A stretch of DNA of 64,000 bases from 1-14-0-10-37-14 sp037130845 (GTDB lineage: Bacteria > Patescibacteriota > Patescibacteriia > Patescibacteriales > Patescibacteriaceae). Both the position numbers and the translations under genes were made by a program. Positions 50,242-59,100 of this stretch are shown piece after piece (position 1 is the stretch's first letter; each line of letters begins with the position of its first letter). The notes beneath the pieces are model-generated. The model did not search any database. It was given only the letters and a program-made list of their open reading frames with translations, and was not told the DNA's origin. Where the stretch lies: positions 9,483 to 73,482 of the forward strand of contig JBAXSE010000006.1 in assembly GCA_037130845.1 (NCBI GenBank). The letters are read 5' to 3'.

Positions 50242-51891
50242 ATGCAGGAGGATGGTCGGCGCTCAGCTCAATCTAGGTTTTTTGTAGGCTTGCTGCTTGC
50301 CGGCCTCCTGTTTATGATGCCAAGAGCGGGAAGAGCTGCCGAAAAAATCGATAACTTTGTTACCCAAATTCGAATTAATAGTGATGTCAGCCTGCTAGTC
50401 AGTGAAACTTGGCATTATGATTTTGATGCCACAAGATCAGAAGGCGTTGCCAAAACCATACCTCTCATTTTGCGCGGCGATAAGGGTGACTACCGTGTTA
50501 CGTTGAGTGATTTTGTGGTAAGTGATGAAACCGGTATTGTTATAGAACCGGAATTAAAATACGAAGGCAATAATGTTGTTATTTCTTTGAAGCCGCCTAA
50601 AGGTTTTTTTGTCGGCAAGAAGACCTTCAATGTTTCTTATAAAGTTTTGAATGCAATCCAGCCTGGAGAAAATTGGGATGTGCTTATTTGGCCGGTAATA
50701 GGCAATTGGCCGGTGGCTATCGCCGAGGCTTCGGCGCAGATTAACTTGCCTGCCAATGTGCCCCAGGAGCAATTGAATGTTTTGTGCCAATATGGCCAGC
50801 CAAGCGATTTAAAGGATTGTGGAGTGAATTTCCAGGACCTGGGCGGCGGTTTAACCGCGCAATATATCGCTCCGGCTACTCTGTATGCCGGGGAAGGCTT
50901 TATTATTACATTAAAGTTGCCCAAGAAGGTATTGGCCTTTCTGAGCCGGACCCAAGAAACGATTAATTTCGTTGCGCTTAATTGGCCGGTAGTCAGTCCT
51001 GTTATCTTTTTGTTGTTTGGCTTGCTATGGCGGGCTCGGCGCAAAGGAGGCCTTGAAGGGCGTCAGGCTTATAATTTGACTTTGAAACCGCCGGATGATT
51101 TGGCTCCTTTAGAAATAGCCGCTTTGTCCAAGAAGAGTCTGGATCGTTACGACTTGGCAAATGAGATTTTTTGGCTGGCTGCCAAGGGCTATTTGGCGGT
51201 CCAAATTGATTATTCCCGCGGAGCCGGCGATTATGTTCTGGTTAAAAAGCGCCAGTACTTATCCATGCCTAATGATTTTGACCGGCTTATCCTGGATTCG
51301 CTTTTTGCTAGCCAAGACACGGCCTATGTCTCTGACTGGCAAAAGCAATTGTCGTATCTGATGCCTGCTTTGACTGATAGCGTTATGGCTTCTTTGTCTG
51401 ACAAGGGCTATGTCCGCAAGCACTATGTGCCTTATCTAATTACCAATCTGATAGTGTCTGTTATTATTACGGCTGGCGGATGGTATCTGTCTAACCGCTT
51501 TGTGCCTGGCGTCGCGACAGAAATAAGCACCACTGCTTGCGGCCCGATCTATCTATTGTTCGCCTTGTCTTTCTTGGGCAAAACGAAGATGTGGATTATC
51601 GCGCAGGAAGAAATCAGGGGCTTTAGTAATTATTTGCGCTCCGGAGGAGTGACGCAGCAGGGCGCCAGGATAGTCGGTGACCAACAATTATTTGAGGACT
51701 ATTTGGCTTATGCTTCGATTTTGTCTTTGTCTAACAATTGGCTGAATCAGTTTACAGGCGTGCCTTTTGCACCGCCGGTTTGGTTCAGCGATCCAAGCTG
51801 GATAAACCAAGTCCAATATGATCCTCACATGCTGCTGGAATCGATGGATTTATTTTCAAAGATTATCAATAGTGAAACCGCAATGAAATAA
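50242..51891 (+). CDS. DUF2207 (YciQ-like) membrane protein
   Basis: 549 residues: a signal peptide (about 12-33), an extracytoplasmic DUF2207 domain (about 35-230, ITQI-type start FVTQIRINSDVSLLVSETW and GVAKTIPLIL), a transmembrane helix near 250-268, a cytoplasmic domain that includes a winged-helix-like DLANEIFWLAAKGYLAVQ, and two helices near 395-440. The family commonly sits beside lemA. It usually ends in a Gly-rich tail, which is absent here. Function unknown. Confidence 0.85.
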   Translation: MQEDGRRSAQSRFFVGLLLAGLLFMMPRAGRAAEKIDNFVTQIRINSDVSLLVSETWHYDFDATRSEGVAKTIPLILRGDKGDYRVTLSDFVVSDETGIVIEPELKYEGNNVVISLKPPKGFFVGKKTFNVSYKVLNAIQPGENWDVLIWPVIGNWPVAIAEASAQINLPANVPQEQLNVLCQYGQPSDLKDCGVNFQDLGGGLTAQYIAPATLYAGEGFIITLKLPKKVLAFLSRTQETINFVALNWPVVSPVIFLLFGLLWRARRKGGLEGRQAYNLTLKPPDDLAPLEIAALSKKSLDRYDLANEIFWLAAKGYLAVQIDYSRGAGDYVLVKKRQYLSMPNDFDRLILDSLFASQDTAYVSDWQKQLSYLMPALTDSVMASLSDKGYVRKHYVPYLITNLIVSVIITAGGWYLSNRFVPGVATEISTTACGPIYLLFALSFLGKTKMWIIAQEEIRGFSNYLRSGGVTQQGARIVGDQQLFEDYLAYASILSLSNNWLNQFTGVPFAPPVWFSDPSWINQVQYDPHMLLESMDLFSKIINSETAMK

Positions 51892-51902
51892 GAAACATCC
51901 CT

Positions 51903-52823
51903 ATGCCTACACTTTATACCAACATAGACAGCAATAAGCGTAAGACGTATTTCTTTGTAATTGGATTCGCCTTGTTTATTATTGCGGTTGGTTATTTCTT
52001 TAGCTTGGCAATGAACAGCTATGGCATTTTGGTTTTTGCCGTAATCTTTAGCTTTGTATCAGCCTTTATCAGTTATTGGTTTTCGGATAAGATGGTCTTG
52101 GCTATTTCCGGCGCGCAAGAAATTGATCATGATTCGAATCGTGAGCTGTATCATTTGGTGGAGAATTTGTGCATTACCGCCGGCTTGCCTTTGCCGAAGA
52201 TATATATTATCGATGACGCGGCGCCCAACGCTTTTGCCACCGGCCGCAATGCCGAGCACGCCGTAATTGCCGTCACTTCCGGCTTGTTGAGTAAGCTGGA
52301 TAAGTCCGAACTGGAAGGCGTTCTGGCTCATGAGATGTCGCACATCGGCAATAGTGATATTTTGTTAGCCACTATGGTGACAGTAATGGTCGGCATCGTG
52401 GTGTTGCTCGCCGATTGGTTCCGCCGTTGGTCGATCTTCGGCGGCGGCCGCCGATCAAGCAATGACCGAGAAGACGGCCAACTGGCATTAATCTTGACTA
52501 TCGCTGCTATTGTTCTGTCTATTTTGGCGCCTTTGTTTGCTTATATGATGCAGTTTGCTATTTCGCGCAAGCGGGAGTTTTTAGCCGATTCATCGGCAGC
52601 TTTGTTGACCCGCAATCCGGAAGCTTTAGCCCGCGCGCTTGAGAAGATTTCGGGCGACAGCGAACCGCTGGAAGTGGCTAACCGCGCTACCGCCCACCTT
52701 TATATCGCCTCACCCTTCAAAGAAGACGGGGAGGCCAAAGTCGGCTTCTTTACCAAGCTCTTTATGACCCACCCGCCCATCGCCGAACGCGCCGCCGCCT
52801 TACGTAACATGAATAATACATAA
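51903..52823 (+). CDS. htpX: HtpX-like M48 zinc metalloprotease
   Basis: A membrane-integrated protease that degrades damaged membrane proteins. Two N-terminal helices (residues about 15-60) precede the catalytic HEMSH motif (GVLAHEMSHIGNSDIL, about 140); two further helices follow (about 155-175, 195-220), then the third zinc-ligand region SRKREFLADSSAAL. At 306 residues it has the usual length. The lemA-DUF2207-htpX order suggests one membrane quality-control operon. Confidence 0.95.
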   Translation: MPTLYTNIDSNKRKTYFFVIGFALFIIAVGYFFSLAMNSYGILVFAVIFSFVSAFISYWFSDKMVLAISGAQEIDHDSNRELYHLVENLCITAGLPLPKIYIIDDAAPNAFATGRNAEHAVIAVTSGLLSKLDKSELEGVLAHEMSHIGNSDILLATMVTVMVGIVVLLADWFRRWSIFGGGRRSSNDREDGQLALILTIAAIVLSILAPLFAYMMQFAISRKREFLADSSAALLTRNPEALARALEKISGDSEPLEVANRATAHLYIASPFKEDGEAKVGFFTKLFMTHPPIAERAAALRNMNNT

Positions 52824-52850
52824 CAGGCTTGCTTTTCATTTTACATTTTC

Positions 52851-52866
52851 TCCGCCAGCTGGCGGA
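52851..52866. repeat. Perfect 16-bp CCGCC-type palindrome
   Basis: TCCGCCAGCTGGCGGA, flanked on both sides by ATTACATTTTC-like sequence, between htpX and ruvA. It has the same arms as 1394-1409. Confidence 0.6.
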
Positions 52867-52880
52867 TTACATTTTCGTTT

Positions 52881-53441
52881 ATGATTAGTTATATCAAGGG
52901 ACAAGTCTTGGAGCGGAGGGCCGGCTATTGCATTATGCTAGCCGGTTCTCTTGGCTATAAGATTTTTATCGGCACTTCTTTATTCGAGCGCGTAGCTCCT
53001 GGCGCCATCGCCGAGCTGTATCTTTATCATCAAGTCAAGGAAGACGGCCAGGCGTTATTCGGCTTTGCCAGCTTGGCTGAGCTGGAGTTTTTTGAACTTT
53101 TGATTTCTGTTTCCGGCGTCGGACCCAAATCCGGACTTAATATTATGTCCAGCGCTCGTTTGGATGATTTGAAATCGGCTATTGCTTCGGGCGATCATGC
53201 GCCGCTGACGCGCGTATCCGGCATCGGCGCTAAGACAGCGCAACGCTTGGTGATTGAATTAAAAGGCAAGGTTGATTGGCTGGAGACTGTGGCTAGTGGT
53301 ACTTCGGTACTGGGTGATGAGCTAGAGGCTTTGATCGGCTTAGGCTACTCGCGCGAGCAAGCGCGTTTGGCCCTGTCTAATGTCGATAGCAGCTTGACTG
53401 ACAGCAGCGAGCGCCTCAGGCAAGCTCTGCGTAATTTATAA
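52881..53441 (+). CDS. ruvA: Holliday junction branch-migration subunit RuvA
   Basis: Binds four-way junctions as a tetramer and recruits the RuvB motor. It has an N-terminal OB domain (MISYIKGQVLERRAGYCIML), two helix-hairpin-helix motifs (LISVSGVGPKSGLNIMSS; LTRVSGIGAKTAQRLVIELKG split), and a C-terminal domain III (about 140-186, LGDELEALIGLGYSREQARLAL) that contacts RuvB. 186 residues is typical. RuvB and RuvC are not in this window. Confidence 0.95.
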   Translation: MISYIKGQVLERRAGYCIMLAGSLGYKIFIGTSLFERVAPGAIAELYLYHQVKEDGQALFGFASLAELEFFELLISVSGVGPKSGLNIMSSARLDDLKSAIASGDHAPLTRVSGIGAKTAQRLVIELKGKVDWLETVASGTSVLGDELEALIGLGYSREQARLALSNVDSSLTDSSERLRQALRNL

Positions 53442-53445
53442 TATT

Positions 53446-54429
53446 GTGGAACTAATAATCGCTGACAATCCAAGGCAATGGCAAGACTTTGCGGCCGCTT
53501 TGCCGCGAGCGGAGTTTTTGAATGCCGCTTGTTGGCCGACAGTTATCGGCCCAACGGCTAAGTATCTTTTGATGATCGAGGAAGGGAAAATCTTAGCCGG
53601 TTGTCCTGTTTTTGAAAAGCGTCTTTTTGGTTTGCGTTATGGCTATAGTCCGCGGGGGCCTTTGTTTGCTCCGGGCCTGGGCCAAGAAAAAATGCGCCGC
53701 GCTCTAGGCTTGTTAGCGGAGCAATCAGCTAAGGTATTGCCAAGCGTGGTGTTCTGGCGCATGGAGCCTGTGTGCGCACCTGTGGTGTGGGCTGAGATTA
53801 GCCGCGGTTTGGTTGTCCGTAAATCGGTCAATCAACAGCCGGCGCAGACTTTGGTGATCGACTTAGCGGCCTCGGAAGATGAATTGTTGGCCGCGATGCA
53901 TCAAAAAACACGCTACAATGCCCGCCTTGCGGAGAAAAAAGGAGTGGTGGTGAGGCAAGGCACTCTCCAGGATTTCCCGGCTTTTTGGAAATTAATGTCC
54001 CAAACCGGCGAGCGTGATGCTTTCCGTTTGCATACCGAACATCATTATCGCCGCATGCTGGAAAAGGGTTCTGATGTTTTTAAATTGTTTGTGGCTGAGA
54101 CCCAAGGCAGGGTTTTGGCCGCCGGTATTTTTGCTTTTTTCGGCGATACTGCCACCTATGTCCATGGCGCCTCTGCTAGCCAAGATCGCCAATATATGGC
54201 GCCTTATGCTTTGCAATGGCAAGTGATGACATTTGCCAAAAAACAGGGATATCGTTATTATGATTTTTTTGGTGTGGATAACTCTAAATGGCCGGGCGTT
54301 ACACGCTTTAAGATGGGCTTTGGCGGGAGTATTGAGGCCTATCCGGGTACATTTGATATTATCCTTAAAGCGGGTTACTATAAGTTTTATCAGGCAGTTA
54401 GACAGCTTCGACGTCTGCTGCCGTTTTAG
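53446..54429 (+). CDS. FemAB-family peptidyltransferase
   Basis: A GNAT-fold FemAB protein, 327 residues, of the type that adds amino acids from aminoacyl-tRNA to the peptidoglycan stem peptide or transfers them to other acceptors. Two GNAT-like halves are seen, with QKTRYNARLAEKKGV (typical FemAB linker-like motif), LAAGIFAFFGDTATYVHGAS and KKQGYRYYDFFGVD..WPGVTRFKMGFGG. The start codon is GTG at 53446, 4 nt after ruvA. The following Mur ligase gene supports a cell-wall role; the amino acid added is unknown. Confidence 0.88.
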   Translation: MELIIADNPRQWQDFAAALPRAEFLNAACWPTVIGPTAKYLLMIEEGKILAGCPVFEKRLFGLRYGYSPRGPLFAPGLGQEKMRRALGLLAEQSAKVLPSVVFWRMEPVCAPVVWAEISRGLVVRKSVNQQPAQTLVIDLAASEDELLAAMHQKTRYNARLAEKKGVVVRQGTLQDFPAFWKLMSQTGERDAFRLHTEHHYRRMLEKGSDVFKLFVAETQGRVLAAGIFAFFGDTATYVHGASASQDRQYMAPYALQWQVMTFAKKQGYRYYDFFGVDNSKWPGVTRFKMGFGGSIEAYPGTFDIILKAGYYKFYQAVRQLRRLLPF

Positions 54430-54500
54430 GAAATTTACTTAAATAACATTTTTCTGTCTAGTTGTATAGTCCGGCGGTAAAGGATAGAACATTAAACATT

Positions 54501-55943
54501 ATGAATAAATTACTGGCTAAAATAAAAAAATTAATACCCAAGCAGCTTTGGAGTCTGTTGGGTCCGCTTTATCATTTCTCCTTGGGCTTGGTTGGTAACA
54601 TGATGTATGGCAATCCCAGTTCCAAGTTGATTGTCATCGGCGTCACCGGTACAACGGGCAAAACCACTACTGTTTATCTCTTGGCTAAGATGCTGGAAGC
54701 GGCCGGCTATAAGACCGGTTTTACCTCCACTGCCATGTTTTCGGACGGCCAAAAGGAATGGCTTAATGACAAGAAGATGACAATGGTCGGCCGCGTCTTT
54801 TTATTCAAGATGCTCAAGGACATGGTTGGCAACGGCTGCCAATTCGCCATCGTCGAGACCACCTCCGAGGGCATAGTCCAATATCGCCATCGTTTTATTA
54901 ATTATGATACGATCTTAATTACCGGCCTTTATCCAGAGCACATCGAGTCGCATGGCAGCTTTGAGAATTACAAAGAAGCCAAAGGCATGCTTTTTGCTCA
55001 TCTTAAAGAATGCAAAACCAAATACGCCGATAAGGACAAACGCGTTAAGCGCGTGGAGGCGGGTTTGAAAAAATTAACTTTGGATCGAGTCAAGAAAACG
55101 ATCATCGTCAACGGTGACGATGAACACAAGGATTTTTTCTTGAACCATTGGGCCGAAGTTAAATACCAATATCGCTTAGTGCCTAATGCTATTGATGTCA
55201 AGCAAAATCCATTGGAGGAGGAAGACCACAACTTTAAAGAATTGGTAGCTACCAACTTTAATATTACCAACAAGGGCTCTAGTTTTGTGTTGTGCGAGTC
55301 GGGCGAATGCCGTCAGGACAAGATCCATTTAAACTTGTTGGGCGACTTTAATATCGCCAATGCCATGAATGCCGTGTCAGTAGGATTGGCGCATGGCCTG
55401 GATTATGAGCAGATTAAAAAAGGTTTGGAGTCGGTATCGGGCGTGCCCGGCAGACTGGAAATGATAGATGCCGGCCAAGATTTTACCGTTATTGTCGATT
55501 ACGCTTTTGAGCCGAAGGCGGTTGCAAAATTATACGAAACGACCAAGTTGCTGCCTCATGACAAGATTATCCATGTCTTGGGTTCAACCGGCGGGGGGCG
55601 TGATGTGGCCCGTCGGCCTGTCTTAGGCAAGTTGGCCGGTGAATCGGCAGACTTTGTGATTGTGACTAATGAAGATCCTTATGATGATAATCCGCAGATC
55701 ATCATCGACCAAGTTTTCTTGGGAGCCGAAAAAGCCGGCAAGGTTGAAGGGCGTGATTTGTTCCGTATTATGGATCGACGCCAGGCTATCGCCAAGGCTT
55801 TGTCTTTGGCTGGACGCGAGGATATCGTCTTGATTACCGGCAAGGGCAGCGAGCAGGCTATCTGCGTAGCTGGGGGAGAAAAAATCCCCTGGGACGACCG
55901 GAAAGTAGCTGAGGAAGAACTGCTTAAAATAGCTAAAAAGTAA
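54501..55943 (+). CDS. Mur ligase (MurE-like) lacking the N-terminal UDP-binding domain
   Basis: An ATP-dependent Mur-type ligase of 480 residues. The P-loop GVTGTTGKTTT lies at about residue 46, whereas in MurE it lies at about 110, so the N-terminal UDP-MurNAc-binding domain is missing and replaced by a short amphipathic/hydrophobic helix (KQLWSLLGPLYHFSLGLVG). The central domain has FAIVETTSEGIVQYRH and EHIESHGSFENYKEAKGMLF, close to MurE. The C-terminal domain has VIVDYAFEPKAV and NEDPYDDNPQII; the MurE DNPR diaminopimelate motif is replaced by DDNPQ. Likely a cell-wall ligase, possibly acting on a membrane-bound substrate. Substrate unassigned. Confidence 0.82.
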   Translation: MNKLLAKIKKLIPKQLWSLLGPLYHFSLGLVGNMMYGNPSSKLIVIGVTGTTGKTTTVYLLAKMLEAAGYKTGFTSTAMFSDGQKEWLNDKKMTMVGRVFLFKMLKDMVGNGCQFAIVETTSEGIVQYRHRFINYDTILITGLYPEHIESHGSFENYKEAKGMLFAHLKECKTKYADKDKRVKRVEAGLKKLTLDRVKKTIIVNGDDEHKDFFLNHWAEVKYQYRLVPNAIDVKQNPLEEEDHNFKELVATNFNITNKGSSFVLCESGECRQDKIHLNLLGDFNIANAMNAVSVGLAHGLDYEQIKKGLESVSGVPGRLEMIDAGQDFTVIVDYAFEPKAVAKLYETTKLLPHDKIIHVLGSTGGGRDVARRPVLGKLAGESADFVIVTNEDPYDDNPQIIIDQVFLGAEKAGKVEGRDLFRIMDRRQAIAKALSLAGREDIVLITGKGSEQAICVAGGEKIPWDDRKVAEEELLKIAKK

Positions 55944-56041
55944 AAGCTAAAAAGGAAAAACTATTGAGCTTGCGTTGCTCGCAAAAAAAATAATTAAAAA
56001 AGATTCCGATACTTATCGGAATACCAAAGCTTTTACTTTTT
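55935..56041. repeat. Nested palindrome between the Mur ligase and dnaE
   Basis: A 14-nt arm at 55935-55948 (overlapping the Mur ligase stop) is perfectly complementary to 56028-56041. Inside it a perfect 8-bp hairpin ATTCCGAT/ATCGGAAT lies at 56003-56022. The whole may form the 3' end of the Mur ligase transcript. Confidence 0.55.
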
Positions 56042-56075
56042 ATATTTTAGTTTTAACATTAAAGTAAATTAATAT

Positions 56076-56107
56076 CCTCAATCTTAAATTTTGCATTGAG
56101 GGTTTTT
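56076..56107 (+). terminator. Terminator-like hairpin 13 nt before dnaE (possible attenuator)
   Basis: CCTCAAT (56076-56082) and ATTGAGG (56095-56101) pair, followed by G and five T, ending 12 bp before the dnaE ATG. As placed it would stop transcripts entering dnaE, or act as a leader switch. Confidence 0.55.
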
Positions 56108-56119
56108 ATATAAAAGAGC

Positions 56120-59100
56120 ATGCCATTTGTTCACCTCCACGTCCACAGCCATTATTCCTTGCTTGATGGGTTGTCAAAAATTGATGACCTGGTTAATTTT
56201 GCCAAAAATGACGGGGCGGGGGCGATTGCGCTGACTGACCATGGCGTGATGTACGGCATCATTGAGTTCTATCAGAAGTGCAAGAAGGCCGGCATCAAGC
56301 CGTTGATCGGCATGGAGGCCTATGTGTCGGTGGATAATCGCCAGAATCGTAATTATGCCAAGGGTGAAAAAATGAGCCATCACTTATTATTGTTGGCCAA
56401 GGATAATCAGGGCTACAAAAATCTGTTAAAGCTGACCTCGATGGCGCATCTGGAAGGATTTTATTACAAGCCGCGCATCGACTGGGAATTATTGGAGCAG
56501 TATCACGAAGGGCTGATTGCCTGCAGCGCTTGCTTGGGTGGAGAAATCGCTCAGCTGATTATCAAGGATAAGCCGGATAAAGCCCGTGAGCGCGCTTTGG
56601 ATTATAGTCATTTGTTCGGAGTTGATAATTACTATTTGGAAATTCAGGATCATCCGGATTTGCCCGAACAAGCCAGGGTTAATGCCGGCTTGATTGCGAT
56701 CTCTAATGAAACGGGGATTGGCTTGGTGGCGACCAATGACGCTCATTACGCCGGAAAGGACGATGATGAAGCCCAGGATATTTTGCTGTGTCTGCAGAAG
56801 AAGGCCAAGAAAGATAATCCCAATAGGATGAACATGCTGGGCGGCAATTATTCTTTGCGTCCGACAGCGGAGATGGAAGAGTTATTCAAGGACGTGCCGG
56901 AGGCGATAACCAATACTGTCAAAATAGCTGAGCTGTGTAATGTGGAAATAGACTTGGGCAATATCCAGTTGCCGCATTTTGCCGTGCCTGAGGGCTTTGA
57001 TGGCAATTCATATCTGCGGCAGTTGTGTGTGGATGGCGTGGTGGGCCGCTATGGCTGCCCCTTGGAAGAGCTCGATCAGATATATCGCGATCGCTTGGAT
57101 TATGAATTGGAAGTGGTAGCCAAGATGGGCTGGCCCAGTTATTTTTTAATCGTGGCTGATTTTATCAATTGGGCCAAAGCGGCTAAGATTGCCGTCGGCC
57201 CTGGCCGCGGTTCGGCTGCCGGCTCTTTGGTCTGCTATCTGATTGGCATCACTGATCTCTGTCCTATTAAATATGATCTGCTGTTCGAACGTTTCTTGAA
57301 TCCGGAGCGCATTTCCATGCCTGATATCGATACCGATTTTTCCGATGCTCGTCGCGATGAAGTTATTAAATATGTGCAAGACAAATACGGCTTCGACCAC
57401 GTCGCTCAGATTATCACTTTTGGGACCATGGGCGCGCGCGCCGCTGTCCGTGATGTCGGCCGCGTGTTGGATTATCCTTACGAATTTTGCGACAAGATTT
57501 CCAAATCTATTCCGGCTTCGCCCAGCATGACGATTAAAAAAGCCTTGGCCGAATCGCCTGACTTCAAGGAGTTATACGGGCAAGCTGACGCCCGTCGCAT
57601 CATCGATTATGCTTTGCGGTTAGAAGGCGTAGCGCGCCATGCTTCGGTGCATGCTTGCGGTATTTTGATTACCAAAGAGCCCTTGAGTGAGAACGTGCCG
57701 GTGCAGTATGTGGCTGCCGGCGATACCAATCTGGTCAGCCAATACTCCTTGCATCCTATCGAGGATTTGGGCTTGTTGAAGATGGATTTTTTGGGACTCA
57801 AGAATTTGACCATCATCGAGTCGGCCATCCGTATCATCAAGAATACCCGCGGGTTGGAGATCGATATCAACAAGATCCCGCTGGATGACGCGGGGACTTT
57901 CGAATTGTTCAAGCAAGGCGAGACGACAGGTGTCTTTCAATTTGAATGTTTGTCCGGTGACACGATAGTGTCTAATACGACTATCAAGAAGTTGTATGAA
58001 AAAAATAATAAGGAAAAACTATTGTCGGTCTATCTCAATGACGGCAAGGTCCATAAGAATAATATCTTGAAGGTCGTGCAGAGCGGCGTCAAAGAATTAT
58101 TTGTCTTGGTGGCGGACAATGGTTGGTTTATTAAGGCCACTGCCAATCATCGCTTTATGACCGATAAGGGTTGGAAAAAATTAGGCGATTTGAAAGTCGG
58201 CGACAAATTATTGCTCAAGAATAAAGCTAAGCATCTGATCTATAATCTCTGCCGCAATTGCGGCAAGCAAATTGATGGACAAAATGACGGCAAAAGTGAT
58301 TTCTGTTATCGTTGTTCGGCTTCGCATTACAGCAATCCTAGCAAGGCGCAGTCGCGCATTAAGATGAAGGCGGCTAGGGCGAATTTTTTTCAAAATGGCG
58401 GACAAACTTGGAATTCTGGCTTGACTATCGAGACTTCAGATATACTTAAGGAAACCAGCCGGAAAATAGCTATGGCCTTGGAAGGCCAGACATTTGAAGG
58501 CCGCTATGGCAAAGAAGTGGCTGATGAGAAAAAACGGTTGATGTCCTTGCGCAGTAGCGGAAAAAATAATCCGATGTTCGGCAAAACTCCGCCACACCGC
58601 AAGGGAGGGTTCAGAGAAGATCTTGGCCACTACGTGCGTTCTGCTTGGGAGGCTGACTTTGCCAGGATTTTAAACCTGCATGGGGTTGCTTATCAATACG
58701 AGCCCAAGACTTTTGAGCTGAAGAAGAATAACGGTGAAACGGTTAATTATACGCCAGATTTTTATACCGAAATAGACAATACTTTTTATGAGATTAAGGG
58801 TTGGATGCATGATGCGGACCAGGAAAAGATCGATTTGTTCCAAGCGCAATATCCGGAGTATAACTTTGTCCTAATCAGCTCGACCAAATTTTCCGAATTC
58901 GCCATGCAGTATAAAAAACTGATTGCCTGGGAGTGCCCCAAGATTCCTCAGGGTTTCGGTTTTGTGCAAATCAAGAAAATCGAGAGTTGCGGCCAAGAGA
59001 TGACTTATGACATTGCCATGCAGCCGCCGGGCAACAACTTTATCGCTAACGGTTTTGTAGTGCATAATTCCAGCGGCATGAAGCGTTATCTGCGTGAGCT

